NCBI GenBank assembly: GCA_001598975.1
Contig: BBXU01001708.1
Location: 24,810-88,809, forward strand
Source: Parachlorella kessleri
Lineage: Eukaryota > Chlorophyta > Trebouxiophyceae > Chlorellales > Chlorellaceae
Length of the DNA stretch: 64,000 bases
Direction of reading: 5' to 3'
Position numbers and translations under genes: made by a program. Below the pieces are notes generated by a model. It saw nothing but the letters and a program-made list of their open reading frames with translations, made no database searches and was not told where the DNA came from. How positions within the stretch are numbered: position 1 is the stretch's first letter; each line of letters begins with the position of its first letter. Below are positions 49,301 through 59,553 of this stretch, piece by piece.

Positions 49301-51112
49301 CTCCGCCGAGGTTTGCTCTGCCAGCTGGTCCAACAGTTGCTGCTCCAGTGCCTGAGAAGCAGCAAACACAGCTGGCAGGGAACAAGTAAGGAAATTGCAT
49401 TTGCACAGGTTAACAACAAAACTGCAATGGCAACTTCATTGGCTGGCACCCGCATGCATGATGCCACCCTCCCACCTGGATGGCTTGAGTAGTCTTGACA
49501 AACTTCTTCTCAAGCTCCTGCTTTTGCACTGCAAGCTGCGTACCCTCCTGGGTTGCATTTGCCAGCGCTGCCTCTTCCAAGGCAAGCTGCTGCTTGGCCA
49601 TCTCATGTTCAGCCTGCATGGTCCAGATTGATGTCACTGAGTGCTAAGCTACAAGGAAATGGGCAATGCAAACTCCCTCTTGGCAGCGCCAAGTGTGTAC
49701 AAGTCGTGCAAGCTTGCAACAATTTTAACAGAAGGGATTTGGACTGAATCTACACGGGTGTGAACTCTTACTTGGAGTTGCATCTGCTTGGCTTTAACCC
49801 TGTCTATTTGCTTGCCCAGAATCTGTGTCTGCTCTTCTAACCGCTTGAGAACTGCTGCCCGCTGCTCGTTCTGCTGTTGCGCCTTGCCAGCATCCCTCCT
49901 GTATCGCTCCATTTCCGTCGCAATGGAGAACTGCTGCTCCTTCTGCTGGTGAATGGCATCTTGGATGAGCTGCATGAAGCATGTAGAATCCAAATTTAAT
50001 ATGCGTTTAGATAAACATATTATCCCATGTCTTTCCGAGCTGCCGAACAAGACCGAACCACAGTTGCAGCTGGAAGCTGAGAAGCCGCATCCTGCACAGC
50101 ATGACCCCAGTAACGATTCCAAGCAGCGGTAAGCGCCACAAGTATGTTGCGCATGCCAACACGCGCTGCATACACACCTCATATGCTTCATCCCGCCGCT
50201 GCATCGCAAGTAATGACGATTTCCACTGCGAAACCAGCTGGCGCTTCTCAAACTGCACGCCTTCCATGTCTGACACTGCCTTGGCCAGAAACTCCTGTGC
50301 GGCACGTGTTTCACGGCGCTGGGCGTCCAGCCGTGCGCTGTGCAGCTCTAGCTGCCTCCCAAGTCGCCCCAGCTGCTGCTCAAGGCTGTCAATAAGAAAA
50401 TCTTGGTCCTGTTTGGCGCGTTCCAGCTGCTGAACCTGGCCCTCGGTCGCTGCGGCGGTGTGCTTGGTAAGCGCAAGTTCACTAGCCACCTGTTCGTTGT
50501 ACTTTTCGACTTGGCGAAGTGTTTCGCCCAGTCGTTCCAGCTCCTGCTGCAGCTGGTCGACTTTTGCCTGCTCGGAGGCTGACAGGGCCTCCTCCTCTGC
50601 GACCCGCTGCCGCAGGGCGCGCAGGTCACTATCAGCAGCCTCACGCTGGGCGGTCACTTCTGCGCAGCGTTCACTGCTACGTTCCAGGCTCAGCTGCAGT
50701 TTGGCTAGATGCTGCTGGAAACCGTACAGCTCCACCCCAACTTGCTCCCTGGCAGCCTTGCCATCCTGCGGGGCAGAATGTGAGTGCGTGATATCTCAAG
50801 ATATGCGCAGAATGTTCTTCATAGAACCCATTGTCCTTTATGAAAAAACCAAATGCTTCTTGCCTTCAGAGCCTGCCTCTTCTCCTTGAGCTCTTCTTCT
50901 AGTCGCAGTTTGGTGGCTGTGAGCTGCTGGAAGAGGGCCTCCTGCGCCCTCTGCAGCAAGGGGTGGTTTGGCGGCAGCTCTGCCACATCCTGCTCCTCGC
51001 CCGATATTGGCAGCTCAGGAGGTTGAGCAGCATCTGTACGGGCGGAAGGGGCTTCCTCTGCCTCAGCTGGACCCTCTGCTGACCCCTCATCTTTCTGATC
51101 TTCGTCGGCCAT
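46310..51112 (-). CDS. CCDC40: CCDC40 (PF7/FAP172) axonemal coiled-coil protein
   Basis: Twelve exons on the minus strand encode 900 residues: 51112-50864, 50765-50178, 49969-49772, 49613-49476, 49351-49175, 48977-48785, 48559-48355, 48236-48071, 47809-47666, 47348-47190, 47044-46787 and 46537-46310. An acidic Ala/Glu-rich N-terminus leads into 'PNHPLLQRAQEALFQQL', then 'GVELYGFQQHLAKLQ'. Both fit CCDC40, and almost all the rest is heptad coiled coil. With CCDC39, CCDC40 forms the ruler that sets the 96-nm repeat on ciliary doublet microtubules and places inner dynein arms and the regulatory complex. Its presence implies the organism builds motile cilia. The first intron starts with GC (GCAAGA). 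The length is close to algal and animal homologues. Another long axonemal coiled-coil protein is possible but less likely. Confidence 0.82.
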
Positions 51113-51391
51113 CCTTCTTTGCGACGAAAGCTACTTGTCAAGGTCTAATGGCGTGAATGGTATGAGGAAAAGGCCGAATTCCTCGTCCAAGGATATGACT
51201 ATACGATGACAAACAATTCCCGCGGTGGGACATCCGGTACCCTGCAGGGCCCTTTCTGCCTTTCATCGTCGATGAAGAAGTGCTGTGAGTATATCATCAT
51301 CATCATCATCATCATCCCAAAACACAGCTTCCAAAATCCTTGCGGTACTGTCGTGCACCAGTACAGGCGTTCTGCCCAAGGCAGAAGAGAT
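51113..51391. promoter_or_regulatory. Head-to-head intergenic region (CCDC40 / anthranilate synthase beta)
   Basis: The 279 bases separate the CCDC40 ATG (minus) and the proposed anthranilate synthase ATG (plus). An (ATC)8 run sits at 51293-51316. No TATA box is obvious. The spacing suggests a shared or overlapping promoter, though the two gene products have unrelated functions. Confidence 0.45.
51293..51316 (+). repeat. (ATC)8 microsatellite
   Basis: Eight perfect ATC units lie in the short divergent promoter. On the opposite strand they read as a false poly-Met stretch. Confidence 0.95.
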
Positions 51392-53144
51392 ATGCGTTTG
51401 TCACAACAAAGACCACATGCCCAGGCATGCTTTACACGGGCCAGGTGTAGACCCCGGGTCATGCCATGCAGCAGCAGGGCAGTACCGCTGGGTGAGTTTC
51501 GATGGCTTGGTGCTCTACAGTCTGAACTACCCTTCACTGCAACTCTACTGACAGGTGTACTGTGCCTGGTGCAGGAAGGCTTGCACAAGGGCAGCAGTTG
51601 CGGCAGCCGCAGCGGCGGCGGCAGCAACAAGCCAGGCGGCCGAACCTAGGAGCGCAGCCAGCAGTAGCTGCTGCCATTGTGGCACCTGCAGCGTCAGAGG
51701 CTCCTGCAAGTAAACGAACAGGCCCCGTTGTGGTAGTTGACAACTATGACAGCTTTACTTACAACCTTTGCCAGGTGGGCAGCGACTGAGGCGGCAGCTT
51801 TCTGGAGCTTGACAATCAAATACATGTTTAGACCCTTCGAGATTACCAAGTGTAGTAAACTGTGGATTCAGGTGTTTGTTGCAGCAGACGGGCAGCCTGG
51901 CTGTTCCTTGCATTTGAAGTGAATCGTGTACTGGCCTTCCTGGCCTAGAGCTGCCCACCCAGCGTATGCATGCCGGCGGTTAAAAAGCCCATAAGCACCT
52001 GCTGTTGCACCCTTTCTGCAGTACCTGGGCGACCTTGGGTGCGATTATGTTGTCTTCCCGAATGACGCCAAGTCGGTCGAAGAGATCCGTGCAATGAACC
52101 CTCGCGGCATCCTTGTGTCCCCAGGCCCAGGTGCTGCTTCCATTGAAACTTAGTATACATCCATCTGATGTCGTAGCAGTGGTGCGTTTGATCTTTGCCC
52201 TCAAGCACTGTGCTTCACAACGCTATTTGCCCCTGCATCCCAGGGTGGTGCCTGCCAGTTGGGTGCCCCTACTTCGTGGCAGTGGCGCCAGGTGGCCTGG
52301 TGTGGTTGATGTGGACGTGGGCGCAGTGAAGTTACAACAGCTGCTGACCGCTGCTGCAGGCCGACCAGAGGATTCCGGTATCTCCCTTGAGATCATTCAG
52401 AAGCTGGGCCCCACCATCCCCACCTTTGGCGTCTGCATGGGCCACCAGTGCATCGGGCAGGTGTTTGGCGGCCAGGTGGTGCGCGCCCCCTGCGGCGTCA
52501 TGCACGGCAAGACCTCGCTGGTGTGGCACACAAACGTGGGGCTCGTGGAGGTGAGAAGGGCCTCGCTTGGCAGTTGAACTTGCTGGTGTGGCAGGTAGGC
52601 GTGGGGATGTTAGAGGCAAAGAGGGGCGCAGCATTGGTGGCTGCTCAGCTGAAGGTCAGGAGGTACGCACTTGCGAAAGGTCAGCACTCTGCTTCTGCTT
52701 GACTACTTCAGGACTGCAGGGAAGCCAGGTGGGCCTTTGGACCAGGCTGGCCAAGTCACAGCAGCAATGGTCACCATACAGAGCTTTCATTGTCGCACTG
52801 ACATGGTTACACTGACATGCAGAGCTTGCCCTCGCTCCTTGTGCCTTTAGTTGCCACCCCGGCTCGTGTACTCTGTGTTTCTGCCTTATGTGCTCATGCT
52901 GCCTTACTTGCCCAACTTGCAGGGCCTGGACAACCCCTTCCGCGCTGCCCGGTACCACTCCCTGGTCATTGACAAGGACAGCTGCCCCGAGGACCTGGAG
53001 GTGACCGCCTGGTGTGAGGACGGCACCATCATGGCGGTACGGCACAAGCAGTACCCCCACATACAGGGTGTGCAGTTCCACCCGGAGTCGATCATCACAG
53101 ACAATGGCAAGCGGATTGTGAAGAACTTCATTGACTCGATGTGA
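51392..53144 (+). CDS. ASB: Anthranilate synthase beta subunit (glutamine amidotransferase), plastid-targeted
   Basis: Five exons, 51392-51491, 51575-51774, 52022-52130, 52360-52550 and 52923-53144, join in phase to 273 residues. The enzyme releases ammonia from glutamine for the alpha subunit, which makes anthranilate from chorismate in tryptophan synthesis. Class-I amidotransferase motifs are present: 'VVVVDNYDSFTYNLCQYLG', the oxyanion-loop 'ILVSPGPG', the nucleophile elbow 'FGVCMGHQ' (Cys162) and 'GVQFHPESI' (His253, Glu255). The first 75 residues are Arg/Ser/Ala/Gln-rich and almost free of acid, as expected of a chloroplast transit peptide. The ATG at 51392 was chosen because its exon is the only upstream one that joins in the correct phase. 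TGTAA lies at 53332-53336. Bacterial TrpG and PabA are close relatives; the tight match to plant ASB and the transit peptide favour ASB. Confidence 0.9.
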
Positions 53145-54692
53145 CCGGGGGTTGGTTGGCTCCCCAGCTGCGCTGGCGGCTGCCAGAGGTGGGAAGCTGT
53201 CGTGGGGTTGGTCTGTGTGCCGATGGGGTGTCGAGGTTGCCTGCCTGTGGGTGGGCGAACATGCGCCTGTAGGAGCTGCTGCTGTCTTGTCTCATTACAG
53301 GTGCAGGGGCATTGCTCTTCAGCTTCATAATTGTAAAGAGCCTCAATGAGCTGTTCAACCGCAGCCTGGCTTGTTGTATGTACTCCTTCGTGCCATACCG
53401 TGCTTGGGGATGGTGCTGCATGTCATTAACATCGCTATCTGTATTACATATCGTCCGGTGGCGCTGTGAAGTGGGGCATGAAAACTGCGTTGTCTCACAC
53501 ATGCATGCCTCGGAAGCACACCAGCAAGGGGCTTGGCCACCATGTTCTGTTGCTTGTAACAACCCTGAACATAACCAGGTTGTGCACAAGATGGCTTGAA
53601 ACGAAATTCCAAGTCTAATGATGCAGGCAACAATTGAAGTACTTCCCAGCTTTCCTGAACCACCGTATAAACGCAAGCTTGCATTGCGGGCAAGCACCCA
53701 CGTGCACAACAGTAACAATCAAATTTTACCAACAGCAGTTGTCTATGGTAGTGCCCGTATGGGTGCATGCACATGCATGCACAACCCCTGTGGCTAAGGT
53801 ACAACCACTTGACTAGTTTTAGATAAATAAGCTTTGTGCAGCAAGCGCACAATTAAATGTTTTAGCACCCTCTGAGTGACAGTGCAGGAGAGTGGCCGTC
53901 CCCCCCACCAGCTGTCCATGACGCACTTAGAAAATTGGCAATGCAGGGACTAGCGTCCCCTAAACACACTCAACCCTCTCGTCCTGATAAATGGCTAACC
54001 TGAAGGTGGGGCAGCAGTTCTACTTGCAAAGGAAAATAGCCCTGATGACAACACAGAACCAAAACAGGGGTTGAGCAGCGAGTGCTCAACAGACATGGCC
54101 CTAAGGGCAAGGAGTGGTACATCCTAAGCAGAGGCATGGCACAAGCCGCAAACATCAGCCTTTACACCCCTCGTACGAGACACGCTGTGCAGACTGACTA
54201 GGCCACACACAACAAATTGTGCACTGTGACACGAGCGAACAGCGATGGATGAGAGAACTAGACTAGCGAGAACACTACCAAGACGCTAAGAAGAGCTACA
54301 CACAAAGCGCAAACACCCGAGCGAGCATCTGCTGCTTCACAAAATCCATGTATCACTCAGAAGTTTTCAATGCCACAGATTAACACTCTGTGACCGCTCA
54401 TGCATTCAACAGGACATGCAACCTTATGCTTCCTTGGCTTCTGTTGACAGAAATGCAGTCCTGACAGTGCTGTCGCCAAAGTGCTTCGAAGTGCGTGACT
54501 GTGATCATACGAGGAAAGGGTTTCACTAGCAGCTTCAGTGTACAATAGTGAGTCGGAGTGATCGCAGGTGCAACTTTGCCCGGCTTGCCAGTCACATGAG
54601 ATGCCAACGCAAGCAGCTGCAGCCACTCACAGCTGGAGGTTAAGGCAGTTTGCTCGTTCTCACAAAGGTAGATCGACTCCGCGCTGCTCCAC
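53145..54692. other. Convergent 3' region of the anthranilate synthase and B3 genes
   Basis: No gene is seen in 1.5 kb. It contains the 3' UTRs of both neighbours. For the B3 gene, TGTAA on the minus strand occurs at 54162-54166, about 530 bases after its stop. The base composition is more A-rich than the surrounding coding DNA. Confidence 0.5.
53332..53336 (+). other. TGTAA poly(A) signal of the anthranilate synthase gene
   Basis: The signal lies about 190 bases after the stop codon, in the convergent spacer with the B3 gene. Confidence 0.5.
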
Positions 54693-57600
54693 TCAGGGTT
54701 GCTTGGAGATTCTTGCCTCCACCGCTACAGTGTCCACAACCTGCAGAGCCCAGCAGAGCAGCTTTTCAAGTTTTCTAGACTGCTCTGCATGCTCTGTCCA
54801 TCCCCACATGAGACATTTGGCTAACAGCTAGCTAGAAAAGGGGGGTAGAGGTTGATTACACACAAGCGGCCAGACTGTGCACCAGCAGCCATCTCAGGCA
54901 CTCCGACCCAAGCTGGAGTTGAGGTCTCACTACCCACAGGCCGGAGCTGATGCAAGGGCAGCAAGCCTATGCTTTGCAGGCCTTATGCTTTGCTGGCAGA
55001 GTTGCGTGAGCTTCATGTCAACAACCTTATCCCTCCACGGGGATGCACTCACGATGTGGCCGGCAGGCGTGCAAAAGAAGGCCAGGTGGCAGCCAGCCCT
55101 GAGGCCCTTGTTGGCGCAGAAAGCGCGGGTGCCCTCAAAGAGGTACATCAGCTTGTGGGGCTTGCCGTTCTGCCAGTACTTGAATGTGACGCAGTGCTTG
55201 CCACCTGCACTCACAGCAAGCCTGGTGCAGGTATGCTGCAACGCTGAGAAACCAGGGCAGAAAGCATCTTCTCAAGGTCTTGGGCTAGCCATCGGCATTC
55301 CACATGCTGCTGTGCCGCAGCCTGCGTGGGTTCGGCCCCGGGCTGCAGGGTTCCTGTTGACCAACATCATAGACAGTATGGACCACGTCTTGACCTCCCA
55401 CCGTTGAAGAACTTTCAGCTCTGCTAAGACGGAGCTGTAGATTCCCCTTCTCACCTTCGCTATCCAGGAACCCAAAGTCCAGCCCTGCCTTATCACGGAT
55501 GTCAGGGAACCATTTGTGGGCTGCAAGCAGGGGGTCAGAGCAAGTCGCGCTTGCAAAACCTGGGAGAGGCAGTGTAGGCTGGCACTCTCCCTACTACCAG
55601 CGCCAAGGGAAGGCTCTCATCTGCAGCACGCGTTATGTCCGAATGGTATGTGTGCATCGACGTGCAGGTTTCAGCTACATAAGAGGCCCTGGCCAACATT
55701 GAAGCTCAGCTAGCTAGCTGCCACATACATCGTTCACGCCTACCCTGTGTAGAAGGCAGGACGATGCGGCCCAGCCGGCCAGTGTCAGAGCTGGTCAGCC
55801 GCTTCTGGAAGAGGAAGGAGCAGGGAGTGGGCTGGGGTGGGCCTCCAACTGCAATGCCAGGGCCAGACTCACAAGGGGGTGGTCAGGACCAGTGTAATGG
55901 AGGGTAGACACTGCACTGTCGTAGGACCAGCTGCCATGGCGAGCAACAGGAGCCGCGAATGTGCCTGTGCTGATTGTGGACTTTGCAGGGATTTGCACCC
56001 TACCCAGCAGCCAGCATTGAGCCGACACGATCAACTGAAGGGAGCCCCTAGCCGCCGCGTGCTGTGCATGCTGTGGTTGACAAGAGGAAAAGCACCAGGT
56101 GAGGGCAGCAAGAAGGTGACAGCAGGGGCATCGCTGGGTGGCTCGACCCCAGCCTTGATGCACGTGGTGGCCACCGAAGGAGGGCAAGTCTGGCCAGCAG
56201 ATGTTGCGGAAGCCCTGCGCAGGAATCAGTCACAGCTACTGCTGTGAGACTCCTCAGGCTGTCCATCCATAACCATATCACCACTCTGTGCCTTGCCACT
56301 TCAGCCCATGCAGAGGTTCTCTGCGGCAGGCTTTCAAGGCGGTGCAGCGCTAGGCCGCCAGCAAGCTCTGGTCAGGACAGTTGTGACACGCACTACATGC
56401 CACGATGTCTGTTTCAAATGCTGAAATGAAATGAAACGATGCCTGTCTCACCCTGAGGTCTCACTGCCGTGCTCCTCTGATGCCTCGCTGATCCTGGGCA
56501 GGGTGCGCACAGGCTCCAGCAGAGCTGCCACCTCCTCCTCGTGCAGCTCGTACTGCCCCCACAGGACACTGCCGTGCTGTGCCTGCTGTGCCTGGGGAGT
56601 AGTCACCAACCCGCAGGGCCTGCTGGCGTGCCCCGAGGCGCCGTCACCGTGCTCATTTGGCCCCTCGGCCGTGCTGCCGCACTCAAGAGAGGCTTCCAGT
56701 TCGTGGCTGGCACTAGCGCTGGCCAGCTGGCCCCAGCTGCGGCGGCGCTTGCCAAGCAAGGTGCACGCAGCCCCGCACGCTGTCCCGCTGCCCGCCATGG
56801 GTGTGTGGCTGAGACCACGGTTGTGTGGCTGTTGACACGGTTTGGCCACGGGGGGAACTAGCGCTGCTGCTGCACACAAAGTGGTGGCACTCTGTGGCAA
56901 CACAGCTTGGCAGGCAATTGGGTAGGCAGCTAGCGGGAGGTCAGGATCGGCCACCAACGGGAGGCAGAGAGCGGCTGCGCCACCGGCGTGGGTGGCAGCA
57001 GGCATGTACTGAGGAAGCAGCATAGGGACACCAGAGGATGTCTGCCGAAGACAGCCTGCAGGAAAGGAAGCAGGCCTGTTGGCGGTCACAATTGGGAGGG
57101 GAGAGGAAGGTGCGAGAGGGCAGCCCGAGTCCTTGATGGATTTGCTGCTGTTTTTGCACAGCCATTCGGCAGCCAGGGAGTCGGGGCTAATGCGGGCATG
57201 AGAGACATGTGAACCTAGACGCACCTGAGCCGTTCCTGGAGGGAGGAGTTGCCAGGCAGTAGCCTGGCACCTCCTGCGGTGGCAGCAACAGCGCAACCTG
57301 CATTGCAAGCACACCTGGCATTAAAAGCAAGCACTCCATTCATTGAAACTGGTCCGGGGAAAAAACTTAACAAGCACCTTACAGAAGCTTCCTGCTTGGC
57401 CTTGCGCCAGATAAATGCAGTGACGGGCTAGTTATACAGCAGACACACAGGCTTGCAAAGGTGGCACTGGCACTGACAGCTGCCCACACGTTACACTCCC
57501 CACCAGCTCACCTGTTTCTCCACGTCAAGCTCGGGGAGCTCCAGCCCATCCAAATCCAGCTCCAAGTCTTCCAGTTCAGGCGGCATGGGGCAGGAGGACA

Positions 57601-58507
57601 GCTGGCCGGCCATGCTGCCACAGCAGGCCCCACGGCCGGTACTGAGCTGGCCAAGGACTGGTATGGGCTGGGGCAGCATCAGCTGCTGGGCGTGCTGCAC
57701 CGGAGTGGTTGGCTTGGAGGTAGCGAGCCCGCTCCCGGCTGCACAGGACAAGGTGGCAAGCTGCCCACCATGCGCAGTGCCGCAGCCCGCACAGCATGCC
57801 CTGCTGCCCTGTGCAGCGGCAGAAGAGGGGAGTAAGCGACCAGCGAAGAGCTGCCTGCTGGTCGCCTCGGCTGGGATCAGCCTGGGCTGCTGGAGGCAGT
57901 GCTGCTGCTGCTGCATGTTGGCAGCCCCAAGGTGAGAGAGAGATAGTGCGGCCTGGTCAGAGGCAGGGTCAGGGTTGCGCGCACTGCCTGCTGTGACTGA
58001 ACCGCAGGCTGCCCATGCTAAGATATCCTGAGGCAGCTGCATGCCCATGGGCTCGGGTACCATGCTGCTGCTGTCAACTTGGGACAGGCTGGAACCTAGG
58101 CTAGTAAGGACGTCCAGAAGCTCCAACCCATCTGGTAGCGGGCCCTGTGGCTCTGGCTCAGGTAAGGAGAAGGGCAGTGGCACCAACCCCAGCTGGCCAG
58201 CTGCCGTACCGGGCATGGGCGCACCAGCTGGCGGCAGTAGAGCCGCAGCAGAGAATGGGCTAGGTGGCGGCCCTCTGACGCTGTAGGGCCTGGGGTATGC
58301 TGGGGTAGAGCAGGGAGAGCCGGCCAGCGCCACACAGGGGCGCTGGTGTAAGGGGTTCGCCATGCGAGGCAGCCTTTCCAGGCTGCTCTGCTGGGACCTG
58401 ATGCCTAGCAGCAAGTTGTCCAAGGGGCCTTGTGGGTATGGCTGTGATGTAGGCAGACCTTGAGGCATCAGCTTCGGCTGGGTTGCAAGGAAGAGACAGC
58501 CGTCCAT
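54693..58507 (-). CDS. B3-domain transcription factor (ABI3/VAL-like B3)
   Basis: Nine minus-strand exons join in phase to about 736 residues: 58507-57512, 57297-57225, 57055-56452, 56214-56096, 55964-55873, 55804-55744, 55520-55455, 55204-55053 and 54740-54693. The last four form a plant B3 DNA-binding domain (about 629-730): 'KRLTSSDTGRLGRIVLPSTQ', 'AHKWFPDIRDKAGLDF', 'KHCVTFKYWQNGKPHKLMYL' and 'NKGLRAGCHLAFFCTPAGHI'. The long N-terminal part is Gln/Pro/Ser/Ala-rich with an acidic Leu-rich patch ('LEDLELDLDGLELPELDVE') that looks like an activation region. The B3 type is closest to the ABI3/VP1-VAL group rather than ARF or REM. The ATG at 58507 is provisional: the frame is open to 58600 and a cag acceptor at 58523-58525 suggests an upstream exon. 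Exon boundaries at 56096/55964 are also provisional. Confidence 0.82.
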
Positions 58508-59553
58508 TGGATCGACTGGTGCCTGCAAGGCAGAAGGGCGCTCGTTGCTGCCATCATGAAGCTTATGGGGTTGCCCATGCAAAGCATGGAAGGGAGGCAA
58601 ACCTGCACTGGAGGCTTACAAAGATCTCAGGCCGGTAGTACACGAAGGAACGCGTACGCTTCTGATGCCACTACGATTTCAGGCCTCGGCTGCTGTTGTG
58701 GCTAGGACCCTAACAAGGTGGGCGGGTTTAAGGGCCTGCCAGGTGCCAGAAACAACAATAACACGACTGCACGTCGGCAGAAGGGGCTCGTAAGCAGGTC
58801 CTAAGCACCTCCAAACAGTCACAAAACCTGCAGAGTCAGCTCCATGATTGGTGCTGGTTTCGGCCTGGAGTCTCAGGCAGCGTGAGAAGAGCCTGGCAAC
58901 TTCGCCTTAAAGCCCTCCATGTTGATTAAAGCTGCTGTACTGCTCCATGTGTTCCCCAACGCGTCCTCTTAACACTGTAAGTGAGAAGAGCTGCTCATAT
59001 GGATCTTAGTGAGGTCGTGGCTTGACCTTAAGACTTAACAAGATCTTATCAAAGCTGCTGGCGATGAATTTTGGGCTTGCTTAGTGGCCCCACCAGCGGT
59101 CTTGCCATACCATATGCAATACCGGTGGTACATAAAGTGCCCGGTACTGGCATAGCATGGAAGCCTCCTTAAGGCATACATATCAGGGATGGAAGAGGGA
59201 CCGCATGCCTGCTTACCGGACAGCATTACCAAAGCAAGGAAGGTGTGGAGGTATGAAAGATCATGATGAAAGATAGCCAATACACGTTGTGCCCTGCTCC
59301 TGGCCAGGTGCGGCTCGGCATGTCAGCTAATGTTGATTGGACACGGTTCTACGCCTGCAGGCAAGACAGTGTCTGGCTGCTGTGCTCATGCATGCGGCCC
59401 AGGTCCCCTCAGCATGCGCCTCACGAGGTCGTACCGGCTGTCGGATTTGCCATGTGGCAAGCCCGCATGGAGTCTGGGACGCCGCCCATAGACTCGGAAG
59501 CCTGTTACTCCTCACTTTTCCTAGCTGCACCGGCACAGGGATTATTGGTAGCC
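58508..59553. other. Divergent region between the B3 and Pro-rich secreted genes
   Basis: No further gene is recognised. The segment next to 58507 may hold an unrecognised first exon of the B3 gene, and the rest is the upstream region of the secreted-protein gene. I see no motif strong enough to name. Confidence 0.45.

Noticed and set aside
51199..51630. Minus-strand open frame with a poly-Met stretch
   Set aside because: It is caused by the (ATC)8 run in the CCDC40/anthranilate synthase spacer and is antisense to a transit-peptide exon.
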